Below the pieces are notes generated by a model. That model saw only the letters and a list, made by a program, of their open reading frames with translations, was not told where the DNA came from and did no database searches. The position numbers were made by a program, and so were the translations under genes. Below are positions 17,117 to 26,376 of a stretch of DNA of 53,401 nt, one piece after another. Source of the DNA: CAYLGY01 sp964383325 (GTDB lineage Bacteria; Pseudomonadota; Alphaproteobacteria; Rhizobiales; Rhizobiaceae); assembly GCA_964383325.1 (NCBI GenBank), contig CAYLGY010000006.1, positions 1-53,401 of the forward strand. The letters are read 5' to 3'. Positions within the stretch are counted from its first letter, which is position 1. Every line of letters starts with the position of its first letter.

Positions 17117-18803
17117 ACCTGGCGATCGAGAGGAACGTCACCGCGCTACCTGTGAAGCGATTCGGATTGATCGAGGCAGGCTCCTGCTGGAATCCGGCGG
17201 TATAGACTTCACGCGGCGCAGCATGATTCGGTGTGAAGCTGAATGAGGGCGCCTTGGTTTCCGTAACCATCGCCGTGATGGATGCCGGCGCGAATGCGCG
17301 CTGGGTCAGATGACGAGGCATGGGTACGATTTGCGGCCTGCGATGGCCGCGAGCATCCTCGGGCGCCGGGCGCTGCGCTTTTGCCGTGGTCCGAGCACTG
17401 ACATCCAGAGGACGACGCCCGTCCGGCGCTTCCAGGCTGGCAACCACATGCTGCCTGACAATTTCGGACGAGAGCCCCTTGCTTTCGGAGCGCTGGATTG
17501 CCGCCTGGCGAGGGGCTACCGGCTCCACTGGCGCCAAGGCTGTCAGGATCGCCGGAATTTCGCCGGAAACGCGCGGCGCCGGCTGGGGAACAAATGACAG
17601 TTCCGAGGGTATGGCGGGACTGCTTCCGTCGGTCATGGCGAGGATCGCTTGCGCCTCGTCCAGCCCGCTCGAACCCTCGGTCATGACTGCGGCAATCGCC
17701 TGAAGTCCTGGTGCATCTGCCGGGCGCGGCGTCGGATAGGGGACGTCCAGCGCGATCTCTCCGGCTGACGCGGTGAGCACGGGAGATTCTTCAGCGGCTT
17801 CCGCCTCGGCAATCACAGAAGCGATGTCGGGTTGCGGCGATGCGGCCGCGTTTGCGCGTGGGGCGAAGTGCGGCAAAGGCACGCTCGCCGCCGGAAGCGA
17901 GGCAATGATGATAGCCGGCGTCTCGACAACGGGCTCGGGTGCGGGCGGAGGCGGCGTAGAAGCCACAGGCGCCGAACGCTGCGGCGTCCGGGTAGCGACC
18001 TGCGATTCGGCTTCGTCTTCTTCGCGGTCGGAACCGCCACGGAAAAAGGCTGCGAGGAAGCCGCCGCCCTTCTTCGGGCGCTCGGTGGCGGCAGCGCTCG
18101 CTACGGTGACGGAGGCGCCGCCGCGGCTGCGGCTGTTGTAAGCGGCAAGCGCCTGCTGGTAACCGGGGAGCGGTTTGCCGTCACTCGGCACGTGCAACGT
18201 CTTGCCGTCGGGGAACATGGCCATGAGCTGCTGGCGGTTCATGCGTGGCCAATGGCGCACGCTTCCGACGTCAAGATGGACGAAGGGCGACCCGGACTTC
18301 GGATAATATCCCACTCCACCACCATGCAGGGAGAGCGCGACGCGACGAAGATCGGCCAGCTTAACGCCGGGAATGTAGAAATCGATTGCCTTGCCAAGCA
18401 TGTGCTGGCTCTTGCTGGCCACGCCGCTGCTGCGCTTGCGCAGCATCTCGTTGGTTGCAGGAGAGCGGTAGGCAGACACGACATGAATGTAGTCGCGCGC
18501 GCCGGTGGCGCGGTAGGTTTCCCAGAGTAGGTCGAGCAGGCGCGGGTCCATCTTCGTGGACTCATTTCGCCGCCAGTCGCGCAGGAAGCGGTTGATCTGG
18601 TTGAGCCCATCCTGGAGATAGCGCCCGTTGCGCTTGTAGGTGATCTCGGCTCGCTCCCGCGTATGCGTGAAATAGAGCTTGAGAGTCCTGGTTTCCGCCT
18701 GCGCCGCCGGGGCGATGGCCAGCCAGGCGAACACGCCCAGAATGGCCATGAGCGCCAAGCGCAATCCTGTCCGCGGCATCCCCCTCTTATGGCTCACGAT
18801 CAT
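17109..18803 (-). CDS. DUF882/M15-type murein peptidase with long disordered tail
   Basis: A secreted, probably periplasmic peptidase of 564 residues. After a signal peptide (LALMAILGVFAWLAIAPAAQA) residues 38-220 form a DUF882 (YcbK-like) domain of the M15 superfamily. The zinc ligands are in SQHMLGKAIDFYI (H134, D141) and FVHLDVG (H176). Residues about 225-564 are Pro/Ala/Ser-rich and of low complexity, much longer than in the minimal family, and end SIARFN. The job is likely peptidoglycan cross-link trimming. The start at 18803 or the internal Met 9 are both possible. The 3' end overlaps eda. Confidence 0.82.
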   Translation of the reverse strand: MIVSHKRGMPRTGLRLALMAILGVFAWLAIAPAAQAETRTLKLYFTHTRERAEITYKRNGRYLQDGLNQINRFLRDWRRNESTKMDPRLLDLLWETYRATGARDYIHVVSAYRSPATNEMLRKRSSGVASKSQHMLGKAIDFYIPGVKLADLRRVALSLHGGGVGYYPKSGSPFVHLDVGSVRHWPRMNRQQLMAMFPDGKTLHVPSDGKPLPGYQQALAAYNSRSRGGASVTVASAAATERPKKGGGFLAAFFRGGSDREEDEAESQVATRTPQRSAPVASTPPPPAPEPVVETPAIIIASLPAASVPLPHFAPRANAAASPQPDIASVIAEAEAAEESPVLTASAGEIALDVPYPTPRPADAPGLQAIAAVMTEGSSGLDEAQAILAMTDGSSPAIPSELSFVPQPAPRVSGEIPAILTALAPVEPVAPRQAAIQRSESKGLSSEIVRQHVVASLEAPDGRRPLDVSARTTAKAQRPAPEDARGHRRPQIVPMPRHLTQRAFAPASITAMVTETKAPSFSFTPNHAAPREVYTAGFQQEPASINPNRFTGSAVTFLSIARFN

Positions 18804-19131
18804 GCCCAGCGTTCTGTCCCTCGGCCTGCCGGCAGTCCCCTGACCGGTCCTGTATACTCTGCCACGCTTCCCGATTCTACCCGGGTTCCGCGCTGGCGCG
18901 TCGCAGTATCGGCAAAATGCGATAGCACCATGGCGGATTTGTGATGGGTACTGTAGCTTGCTTTGGTTAATACGATGCTAACATACTGGGGAACGGGGCT
19001 ACGTTGCGCGGCCCGCCTTGCTTTTGCCTGCGTGGCTGATCATCTTGAACCGCTTCGATGACCGCAGCCTCGCCTGCGGCGCCTGATTCGCCCAGGCTAC
19101 ATCGTCAGGCCATTTCGGAATGAGGAGAGGC
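18804..19131. other. Divergent intergenic region, M15 gene to pepF
   Basis: These 328 bp hold the promoters of two divergent genes. The only clear signal is a CtrA-like TTAA-N7-CTAAC site at 18967-18982. The rest, including the GC-rich part nearer pepF, has no ORF or hairpin that I can support. Confidence 0.5.
18967..18982. promoter_or_regulatory. CtrA-like box TTAA-N7-CTAAC
   Basis: TTAA (18967-18970), 7 bases, then CTAAC (18978-18982) differs from the CtrA consensus TTAA-N7-TTAAC at one position. It lies in the divergent M15/pepF region. A cell-cycle-controlled murein peptidase would be sensible, but this is inference. Confidence 0.4.
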
Positions 19132-20976
19132 ATGCATCACGAGATCGTTCACGGCCGGCACGAAGGCGCCGGAGCCGCAAGCCCGTCGCAAGATGAGCTG
19201 GACCCTGCGAGCCTGCCGCAGTGGGACCTGACCGACCTCTATCCGGGGATGGAGTCGGTCGAACTCGCTGCCGATCTGAAGCGTGCCGCAGAATCAGCCC
19301 TCGCATTCGAAAATGCCTGGAAAGGTAAGCTCTCCAGCCATGCGCGATCTGACAAGGGCGAACTCGGCCGGGCGGTGGCCGCCTATGAGGAGCTTGAGGA
19401 GCTTTTCGGCCGCATCGTCTCCTATGCCGGCCTTGTCTATGCGGGCGACACTTCTGATCCGGCGCGAGCGAAATTCTATGGCGATATCCAGGAGAAGATG
19501 ACGGATGCCAGCGCGCATCTGCTGTTCTTCGCGCTTGAACTGAACCGGCTGGAAGACGCAGAGATCGCGGCTGCCTTCGAGCGCGACCCTCAATTTGCCC
19601 ATTACCAGCCATGGATCGAGGATCTGCGCCGGGAGCGGCCCTATCAGCTCGAAGACCGCGTCGAACAGCTCTTCCACGAGAAGTCGATCACCAGTCGCGG
19701 CGCCTGGAACCGCCTCTTTGACGAGACGATGAGCCGTTTGCGATTTGATGTCGACGGCGAAATGCTGCCCCTGGAGCCGACGCTGAACCTCCTGCAGGAT
19801 CCGGATGCGGCGCGCCGGCGCGTGGCCGGCCAGGCCCTTGCTGCAACGTTCCGCGCCAATCTGCCGTTGTTCTCGTTGATCACCAACACGCTCGCGAAGG
19901 ACAAGGAAATCTCGGACCGCTGGCGCGGCTTTGCGGACATTGCCGATTCGCGCCATCTGGCCAACCGTGTCGAGCGCGAAGTGGTCGATGCCCTCGCCGC
20001 CTCGGTGCGCGAGGCCTATCCGCGCATCTCGCACCGATATTACCGGCTGAAGGCCAGCTGGCTCGGCATGGAGAAGCTGAACTACTGGGACCGCAATGCC
20101 CCTCTGCCCGAGACTCCGACCGCGGTCATCTCCTGGGATGAGGCCCGGAGGACCGTGCTCGAATCCTTTGCCGGATTTGCGCCGGAAATGGCGGAAATCG
20201 CTTCAAGGTTTTTCGAGCAGGAGTGGATCGACGCGCCGACGCGCCCAGGAAAGGCGCCCGGTGCCTTCGCACATCCCACGGTTCCCTCCGTCCATCCCTA
20301 TATCCTTCTGAACTACATGGGAAAACCGCGTGACGTCATGACGCTGGCGCATGAACTCGGCCATGGCGTGCATCAGGTGCTGGCAGCCCGACAAGGCTCG
20401 CTGATGTCGGCAACTCCCCTGACGCTCGCGGAGACGGCTTCGGTCTTCGGAGAAATGCTGACCTTCCGCCAGCTGCTCTCGCGCAGTTCCGACCCGCGTG
20501 AGCGCAAGGCGATGCTGGCGCAGAAGACCGAGGACATGATTAATACGGTGGTACGCCAGATCGCGTTCTACGAATTCGAGCGCAAGGTCCATACCGAACG
20601 GCGAAACGGCGAATTAACCTCCGGCCGGCTTGGAGAGATCTGGATTGAAATCCAGGCCGACAGCCTTGGCCCGGCAATCGACGTCGGCGACGGATACGAG
20701 ACATTCTGGACCTATATCCCGCATTTCATCCACTCCCCTTTCTATGTCTATGCGTACGCCTTCGGCGATTGTCTGGTGAATTCTCTCTTCGCTGTCTATC
20801 AGGGCGGTGATTCCGGCTTTCAGCAGAAATATTTCGATCTCCTGCGCGCTGGGGGCACACGCCATCATCGGGAACTGCTTGCGCCTTTCGGGCTCGACGC
20901 TTCCGATCCCGGATTCTGGCAGAAGGGCCTCAGCGTGATCGAGGGCATGATCGACGAGCTGGAAGTAATGGAGTAG
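19132..20976 (+). CDS. pepF: M3-family oligoendopeptidase F
   Basis: A cytoplasmic zinc metallopeptidase that degrades oligopeptides, 614 residues. The zinc site is HELGH (residues about 407-411 in TLAHELGHGVH), with a downstream glutamate in LAETASVFGEM. The N-terminal helical domain (LPQWDLTDLYPGMES...) and the C-terminal HFIHSPFYVYAYAFGDCLVNSLF block are typical of the PepF branch. The ATG at 19132 is preferred because GAGGAGAGGC sits just before it; the alternative four codons upstream overlaps this ribosome site. Homospermidine synthase follows 66 bp later. Confidence 0.92.
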   Translation: MHHEIVHGRHEGAGAASPSQDELDPASLPQWDLTDLYPGMESVELAADLKRAAESALAFENAWKGKLSSHARSDKGELGRAVAAYEELEELFGRIVSYAGLVYAGDTSDPARAKFYGDIQEKMTDASAHLLFFALELNRLEDAEIAAAFERDPQFAHYQPWIEDLRRERPYQLEDRVEQLFHEKSITSRGAWNRLFDETMSRLRFDVDGEMLPLEPTLNLLQDPDAARRRVAGQALAATFRANLPLFSLITNTLAKDKEISDRWRGFADIADSRHLANRVEREVVDALAASVREAYPRISHRYYRLKASWLGMEKLNYWDRNAPLPETPTAVISWDEARRTVLESFAGFAPEMAEIASRFFEQEWIDAPTRPGKAPGAFAHPTVPSVHPYILLNYMGKPRDVMTLAHELGHGVHQVLAARQGSLMSATPLTLAETASVFGEMLTFRQLLSRSSDPRERKAMLAQKTEDMINTVVRQIAFYEFERKVHTERRNGELTSGRLGEIWIEIQADSLGPAIDVGDGYETFWTYIPHFIHSPFYVYAYAFGDCLVNSLFAVYQGGDSGFQQKYFDLLRAGGTRHHRELLAPFGLDASDPGFWQKGLSVIEGMIDELEVME

Positions 20977-21042
20977 CGGCCACAAGCGGTTTGCCTCTTT
21001 ATCCATCTGCGCAGTTGTGCTTTCTTTGCCGTAAATGGGGGG

Positions 21043-22488
21043 ATGAAGATGACAGTGGCCACGGGAGGATACCCGGTCCATGGTGTGATCACCGGGCCGG
21101 TAGTAATGATCGGTTTCGGCTCGATCGGGCGCGGCACCCTGCCGCTGATCGAGCGGCATTTCCAGTTCGACAAATCGCGAATGGTGGTGATCGATCCTCT
21201 GGCCGACACGCATGGCCTGCTCGACCGGCATGGCATCCGCCATATTCGCGAGGCGCTCACACCGGCGAATTTCCGCCGGATCCTGACGCCGTTGCTGACT
21301 GAAGGTGATGGCCAGGGCTTCTGTGTCAACCTGTCCGTCGACACGTCCTCGGTCGATCTGATGCGCCTGTCCCGCTCACTGGGCGTGCTCTATATAGATA
21401 CAGTTAACGAGCCGTGGGCCGGCTTCTACTTCGACCGCAATGCCAGCCTGGCCAGCCGCACAAATTATGCGCTGCGCGAACGGACGCTCGCCGAACGCCG
21501 CCTCCAGCCGGGCGGCACAACGGCAGTCTCGTGCTGCGGCGCCAATCCCGGCATGGTCTCCTGGCTCGTGAAGGACGCGCTGGTGCGGTTAGCCGCCGAC
21601 CTTGGCGCAAATCCCGATGTGCCCTCGGACAGGGAAGGTTGGGCGCGGCTCATGATGCAGCTTGGTGTCAAGGGCATTCATATTGCTGAGCGGGATACAC
21701 AGCGAGCATCGCGGCCAAAGCCTGTGGGGGCATTCTGGAACAGCTGGTCAGTCGAAGGCTTCATCGCCGAGGGGCTGCAGCCCGCGGAACTGGGCTGGGG
21801 CACGCATGAGAAATGGATGCCCACCAACGCCCGCGAGCAGGAAGAAGGCAGTCTTGCAGCGATCTATCTCGAACAGCCCGGCGCGGATACGCGCGTGCGG
21901 AGCTGGTGCCCGACAGCCGGGCCGCAATACGGATTTCTCGTGACGCATAATGAAGCGATCTCGATTTCCGATTACTATTCCGTGCGCGAGCACGGTTGCC
22001 TGGTTTACCGCCCGACATGTCACTACGCCTATCACCCCTGCAACGATGCAATTCTCTCGTTGCACGAAATGTTTGGCAGCGGCGCACCACAGCCAGTGCA
22101 GCACGTATTGGAGGAGGACGAGCTGGCCGACGGCATTGATGAGCTTGGCGTGCTCCTGTACGGGCACGGGCGCAATGCCTACTGGTATGGTTCCCGCCTT
22201 TCGCTGGACGAGGCGCGCAAACTGGCGCCCTATCAAAGCGCCACAGGGCTGCAGGTCAGCTCCGCAGTGATCGCCGGAATGGCCTGGGCGCTCACCAACC
22301 CGTCGGCGGGCATCGTCGAGGCCGACGAGATGGATCATCGCTACTGCCTGGACATCCAGCGCCCTTATCTCGGACCCGTCGAGGGTCACTATACCAGCTG
22401 GACCCCGGTCGACGGGCGCCCCGGCCTGTTCGCAGAGGATCTCGACCTGTCCGATCCGTGGCAGTTTCGGAACATATTGGTCCGATAG
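21043..22488 (+). CDS. hss: Homospermidine synthase
   Basis: It makes the polyamine homospermidine from putrescine in an NAD-dependent reaction in the cytoplasm; homospermidine is a main long-chain polyamine of many rhizobia. The 481-residue protein has an N-terminal nucleotide-binding glycine motif (VVMIGFGSIGRGTLPLI). It also has the family segments NLSVDTSSVDLMRL, YIDTVNEPW, CCGANPGMVSWLVK and FLVTHNEAISISDYY. Length and order match the bacterial family. The ATG at 21043 follows a G-rich stretch (GGGGGGATGA). It may be co-transcribed with pepF. Confidence 0.95.
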   Translation: MKMTVATGGYPVHGVITGPVVMIGFGSIGRGTLPLIERHFQFDKSRMVVIDPLADTHGLLDRHGIRHIREALTPANFRRILTPLLTEGDGQGFCVNLSVDTSSVDLMRLSRSLGVLYIDTVNEPWAGFYFDRNASLASRTNYALRERTLAERRLQPGGTTAVSCCGANPGMVSWLVKDALVRLAADLGANPDVPSDREGWARLMMQLGVKGIHIAERDTQRASRPKPVGAFWNSWSVEGFIAEGLQPAELGWGTHEKWMPTNAREQEEGSLAAIYLEQPGADTRVRSWCPTAGPQYGFLVTHNEAISISDYYSVREHGCLVYRPTCHYAYHPCNDAILSLHEMFGSGAPQPVQHVLEEDELADGIDELGVLLYGHGRNAYWYGSRLSLDEARKLAPYQSATGLQVSSAVIAGMAWALTNPSAGIVEADEMDHRYCLDIQRPYLGPVEGHYTSWTPVDGRPGLFAEDLDLSDPWQFRNILVR

Positions 22489-22599
22489 AGGCTTCGTGAG
22501 ATGGAAGCGGTGGCCGCGTGGCCAGCATGCCCACCTTGCAATTGCAGGGCGAAACCTGCAAGATTCCCCATGTCCCATCGCGAACAAGGAGTCCGGAAC

Positions 22600-22956
22600 A
22601 TGACTTTCGCACGCATTGCCGCTCCGCTGGCAGCCGCCGCGCTGATAACTGGCTGCGTCGCCGGACCTCCGATGGGCGGGCCGATGGCTACGGGCATCGA
22701 AGGCGAATGGATCAGCACGGACGGCATCGCAATTTCCAGCTTCTCAGGTGGCCAGTTTCGCAGCACTGCGACCGACACCGGACGCGTCCTTTCGACCGGC
22801 TCATATCGATATGTGGACAACAGGCTAGTGGAGATCACGATCAACTCCGTCATCCGACAGACGACCAGCCGCGCCAATTGCGCCATTGTGGATCGTCGGC
22901 AGCTCAATTGCACTAATGAGACGGGCGTGCAGTTTTCTCTCGTGCGACGCGCATGA
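22600..22956 (+). CDS. omp10: Omp10-like outer-membrane lipoprotein
   Basis: A 118-residue lipoprotein with lipobox ALITGC. From memory the mature part matches Brucella Omp10 closely: GIEGEWISTDGIAISSFSGG, then TDTGRVLSTGSYRYVDNRLVEI, the VIRQTTSRANCAI segment and the C-terminal QFSLVRR. In Brucella it is a surface-exposed minor outer-membrane lipoprotein; its molecular function is unclear. The ATG at 22600 is chosen so that the signal peptide is intact; the open frame runs 33 codons further up without support. A strong intrinsic terminator follows. Confidence 0.88.
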   Translation: MTFARIAAPLAAAALITGCVAGPPMGGPMATGIEGEWISTDGIAISSFSGGQFRSTATDTGRVLSTGSYRYVDNRLVEITINSVIRQTTSRANCAIVDRRQLNCTNETGVQFSLVRRA

Positions 22957-23008
22957 AGAAGCCGGACCCAGGCGCCGGCTGACACGTTTCAGAGCGAAAT
23001 CAGGCATG

Positions 23009-23038
23009 GCCGGGCTTTTCGCCCGGCTGTTTTCTTTT
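23009..23038 (+). terminator. Intrinsic terminator after omp10
   Basis: GCCGGGC (23009-23015), loop TTTTC, GCCCGGC (23021-23027), then TGTTTTCTTTT. A perfect 7-bp GC stem with a T-rich tail, between omp10 and hemH. Confidence 0.85.
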
Positions 23039-23075
23039 GCGCCGCAACATCCTATCTGTGCTGGAACTGGAATGG

Positions 23076-24125
23076 ATGGACGAAGTGATGGATGCAGGAT
23101 CGAGCATGCTCAACGAAGCACAGACCACGAGCCGGGAGGGCGAAAGGACGGGATTGTTGCTCGTCAATCTTGGCACGCCCGACGGCACCAGCTTCGTTCC
23201 GATGTGGCGATACCTGCGCGAATTCCTGATGGACCGCCGCGTCATCGAGTGGCCGCGCGCGATCTGGTATCCGATTCTCTTCGGAATCGTCCTCAATACG
23301 CGCCCGAGGAAATCCGGCGAGGCCTATGACACGATTTGGAACCATGCGCAGAACGAATCGCCGCTGCGTACGCTCACGCGCTCGCAAGCTGAGAAATTGT
23401 CGGAGCAATTCGCGGATCTTCCCGACGTCAGCGTCTATTGGGCGATGCGCTACGGCAATCCTTCGATTGCGAGCGTGGTGGACCGGATGCTGGAAGATGG
23501 CTGCCGGCGGATCGCAATGATCCCGCTCTACCCACAATATTCGGCCAGCACGACCGCGACCGTGAACGACAAGATGTTCGATGCCCTCAAGAGATTGCGC
23601 TGGCAACCGGCCCTGCGCACGGCTCCGCCCTGGTATGACGATCCGGCCTATATCGATGCACTGGCACAATCCATCAACCGGCATCTCAGCGGGCTCGACT
23701 TCGAACCGGAAGTCGTGATTGCCTCCTATCACGGCATTCCCGTCTCCTATTCGCGCAAGGGCGACCCCTATCGCGAGCAGTGCCTGGAGACATCCCGCCT
23801 GCTGCGCCAGCGGCTCGGCTGGAGCGAGGAGCGCCTGATCAGCTGTTTCCAGTCGCGATTCGGCCCCGAGGAATGGCTGCAACCCTATACCGACAGGACC
23901 GTCGAAAAGCTCGGCCGCGAGGGTGTGCGTTCGCTCGCGGTCTTCAATCCCGGCTTTGTCGCCGACTGCCTCGAAACGCTGGAGGAGATTGCGGTGGAGG
24001 CCGGAGATATCTTTCGCGAGGCAGGAGGCGAGAATTTCACCCATATTCCCTGCCTCAATGACAGCGATGCCGGCATGGCGGTGATCGAACGGGTCGCCCG
24101 CCGCGAGCTTGCGGGCTGGGTCTGA
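23076..24125 (+). CDS. hemH: Ferrochelatase
   Basis: It inserts Fe2+ into protoporphyrin IX to make haem, at the inner face of the cytoplasmic membrane. The family signature blocks are GLLLVNLGTPDG, RYLREFLMDRRVIEWPR, IPLYPQYSASTTATV and the active-site histidine in VIASYHGIPVSYSRKGDPY, plus the terminal FNPGFVADCLETLEEI. The length is about 349 residues. The start is uncertain: ATGs at 23076, 23088 and 23106 are all plausible, whereas the TTG at 23037 lies inside the omp10 terminator and is rejected. It is followed by an SPFH-NfeD pair. Confidence 0.93.
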   Translation: MDEVMDAGSSMLNEAQTTSREGERTGLLLVNLGTPDGTSFVPMWRYLREFLMDRRVIEWPRAIWYPILFGIVLNTRPRKSGEAYDTIWNHAQNESPLRTLTRSQAEKLSEQFADLPDVSVYWAMRYGNPSIASVVDRMLEDGCRRIAMIPLYPQYSASTTATVNDKMFDALKRLRWQPALRTAPPWYDDPAYIDALAQSINRHLSGLDFEPEVVIASYHGIPVSYSRKGDPYREQCLETSRLLRQRLGWSEERLISCFQSRFGPEEWLQPYTDRTVEKLGREGVRSLAVFNPGFVADCLETLEEIAVEAGDIFREAGGENFTHIPCLNDSDAGMAVIERVARRELAGWV

Positions 24126-24207
24126 TTCTCGCTTTCCGCGCGGCCGCAATTCGCTTTCCAGCTGCGGGTGCAATGGACTACATTGCCCTCAGTGATTCTG
24201 TGGGGAA

Positions 24208-25161
24208 ATGCGGATGGAAATATCCGGGTTCGATCTCGTCATCGCCGCACTGGTCGTGGTGGTACTCCTGCTCCTGCTCACTGGAGTCCGCACCGTGCCC
24301 CAGGGCTTCAATTTCACTGTCGAACGGTTCGGCCGCTATACGCGCACGCTCGAACCGGGCCTCAATCTCATTGTGCCGTTCGTCGACCGGATCGGCAGGC
24401 GCCTGAACATGATGGAGCAGGTGCTGGACGTGCCGACGCAGGAGGTCATCACCCGCGACAATGCCACCGTATCGGTCGACGGCGTCGCATTCTTCCAGGT
24501 GCTGAATGCGGCGCAGGCGGCCTATCAGGTGGCCGATCTGCGCAATGCCATTCTCAATCTGACCATGACCAATATTCGGACCGTCATGGGTTCGATGGAC
24601 CTCGATGAGCTGCTTTCCAATCGTGACACGATCAATGACCGCCTGTTGCATGTCGTCGACGATGCCGCCTCACCCTGGGGCATCAAGGTCACGAGGGTCG
24701 AGATCAAGGACATCAATCCCCCTGCCGATCTCGTCGATGCCATGGGACGGCAGATGAAGGCCGAACGCGACAAACGCGCGGAGATCCTCGAAGCCGAGGG
24801 ACGCAAGCGCGCACAGGTACTGGAAGCTGAAGGGCGACGCGAGGCGGCATTCCTCGACGCCGAAGCACGGGAAAGGCTGGCCGAGGCCGAAGCCAAGGCG
24901 ACGCAAATGGTTTCGGAAGCCATCGCCAAGGGCGACGTACAGGCCGTGAACTATTTCGTGGCGCAGAAATATACTGAAGCACTGGCCACGATCGGCAGCG
25001 CGCCAAACCAGAAAATCGTGCTCATGCCGATGGAGGCCTCGGCCCTGATCGGCTCGCTGGGCGGCATCGGCGCCATCGCGCGGGAAGTCTTCGGCGAAGA
25101 TCCGCAGGCCGGGCGCCGACCGGCAACCCGCAGCACTCCATCGGTCGGATCCTCATCGTGA
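24208..25161 (+). CDS. SPFH/Band-7 (stomatin-like) membrane protein
   Basis: A 317-residue protein with one N-terminal membrane helix (LVIAALVVVVLLLLLTGV). An SPFH domain follows (TVPQGFNFTVERFGRYTRTLEPGL..., VITRDNATVSVDGVAFFQV). Next is a long Glu/Ala/Arg-rich coiled coil (AEGRKRAQVLEAEGRREAA). The sequence resembles QmcA and paraslipins, which form large membrane microdomain assemblies and influence membrane protease activity. The gene ends 4 bp before a NfeD-family gene, the usual partner of Band-7 proteins. The start at 24208 is the first sensible ATG; a second one two codons later is equally possible. Confidence 0.9.
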   Translation: MRMEISGFDLVIAALVVVVLLLLLTGVRTVPQGFNFTVERFGRYTRTLEPGLNLIVPFVDRIGRRLNMMEQVLDVPTQEVITRDNATVSVDGVAFFQVLNAAQAAYQVADLRNAILNLTMTNIRTVMGSMDLDELLSNRDTINDRLLHVVDDAASPWGIKVTRVEIKDINPPADLVDAMGRQMKAERDKRAEILEAEGRKRAQVLEAEGRREAAFLDAEARERLAEAEAKATQMVSEAIAKGDVQAVNYFVAQKYTEALATIGSAPNQKIVLMPMEASALIGSLGGIGAIAREVFGEDPQAGRRPATRSTPSVGSSS

Positions 25162-25165
25162 AGAA

Positions 25166-25630
25166 ATGATGATCAACCTCATTACCGAACTGGGCCCCTG
25201 GAGCTGGATCATCCTCGCGCTGGTCCTGTTGGGGGCCGAAATTCTTGTACCCGGTATCTTCCTGATCTGGATCGGGCTCGCGGCTCTGGCGGTCGGCGTC
25301 CTGTCCCTCCTGCTCTGGAGCGCGGATTTCTGGGTCTGGCAAGTTCAGGTCCTGATCATGCTCGCCCTCGCCCTCGCATCGGCAATTGCCGGACGCGCCC
25401 TGACGCGCAATCGAGACGTATCCGACCAGCCATTGCTCAACCGACGCGCGGAACAGCTCGTCGGGCGCATGGCTACCCTGGAACAACCGATCGTCAACGG
25501 GCACGGGCGTGTGCGCATCGATGACACAACCTGGCGGGTGACGGGACCCGACCGGCCAGCAGGCTCCCGGGTGCGGGTGATCGCTGCAAACGGGGGAATA
25601 TTGGAAGTCGATCTGGGACGAGACGATTGA
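25166..25630 (+). CDS. NfeD-family membrane protein
   Basis: A short-form NfeD protein of 154 residues. Two or three hydrophobic helices (WSWIILALVLLGAEILVPGIFLIWIGLAALAVGVLSLLL, then a second cluster) precede a C-terminal OB-fold-like domain (GRMATLEQPIVNGHGRVRIDDTTWRV). NfeD proteins are membrane partners of SPFH proteins. The 4-bp spacing from the SPFH gene indicates one operon. Its stop codon marks the left edge of the AT-rich patch. Confidence 0.88.
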   Translation: MMINLITELGPWSWIILALVLLGAEILVPGIFLIWIGLAALAVGVLSLLLWSADFWVWQVQVLIMLALALASAIAGRALTRNRDVSDQPLLNRRAEQLVGRMATLEQPIVNGHGRVRIDDTTWRVTGPDRPAGSRVRVIAANGGILEVDLGRDD

Positions 25631-26376
25631 AATCGCGCCAGTCATTGCTGTCCTGTCTGGTTCGAGTTCGAATGACATTCTCGACGAAGAAGGCAAGGTG
25701 CAAACGATATTCGAAGATGAATTGGAGCTATTGCAATCGTCATTTACCATCGGCAACTCTATCTCCGATTACCCGCAAGATAATACTGTTCGTGACTCGC
25801 AAGGACCTATCGAGAGACAAGACACTACTTTTGACAACGGAACCATAGATACAGTAACCGGGATTCAGAATATGGATGAATATGATTTTGATTTTGAATA
25901 AGTGCTTGATCATGTAATCGCAACTACAACATTCGATAGTGATGACGAACTACAAACGACGGAGCCCGAAGAGGTCTCCGAGCATAAAAACATTGGTCTT
26001 CTGAGCAAACTTGAAGAAGACGAAACGCAGATTGACAGTTCAGTTAGTCAGAATAGCAAATCCAGATCGAAAGATCTATTCGATATTCTTTGGGAGAACA
26101 GCTTGCTGTCTGAAGAAATGAATAATATTCGGAAATTTATCGGCAGATATCTCGATGATACAGGCAAATTTAGATTCGAATGAAATTTGAATCATTCCAG
26201 GGTAAGTTCATACACTTGCCTGGGATTGCATGGAAGCAAAAGATAGCGATGGATTGATCGTTCTATCGGCGGAAGCACACGAGGATCATTCTAATCTATT
26301 GCAATCTAATCCTCAGAGTAGTTGCGAAATACAGGCTGTTCTCATGTCAATCGTCTAGGACGTATTTCAACCCTTC
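25631..26376. other. AT-rich patch between nfeD and kpsF
   Basis: About 750 bp whose AT content is visibly higher than the rest of the window. Besides the split ORF, it holds a possible 42-codon ORF at 26230-26358 in another frame (starting MEAKDSDGLI), which has no good ribosome site. No repeat, tRNA, integrase or terminal inverted repeat borders the patch. Confidence 0.6.
25698..26183 (+). pseudogene. AT-rich acidic ORF split by an in-frame stop
   Basis: I do not recognise this gene. One frame runs from GTG 25698 (weak ribosome site AGAAGG) to a TAA at 25899-25901, then continues without a frameshift to 26183. Joined, it would encode about 161 residues. The product is highly acidic and polar, rich in Asp, Glu, Ser, Thr and Asn. 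The first part ends NMDEYDFDFE and the second ends with a helical stretch LFDILWENSLLSEEMNNI and GRYLDDTGKFRFE. No membrane segment, signal or known motif is seen. Base composition is far more AT-rich than all neighbours, pointing to transferred or decaying DNA. Alternatives are two small separate genes or no gene. Confidence 0.45.

Noticed and set aside
26230..26358. 42-codon ORF in the AT-rich patch
   Set aside because: No ribosome site, different frame from the split ORF, no recognisable feature; mentioned within the patch only.
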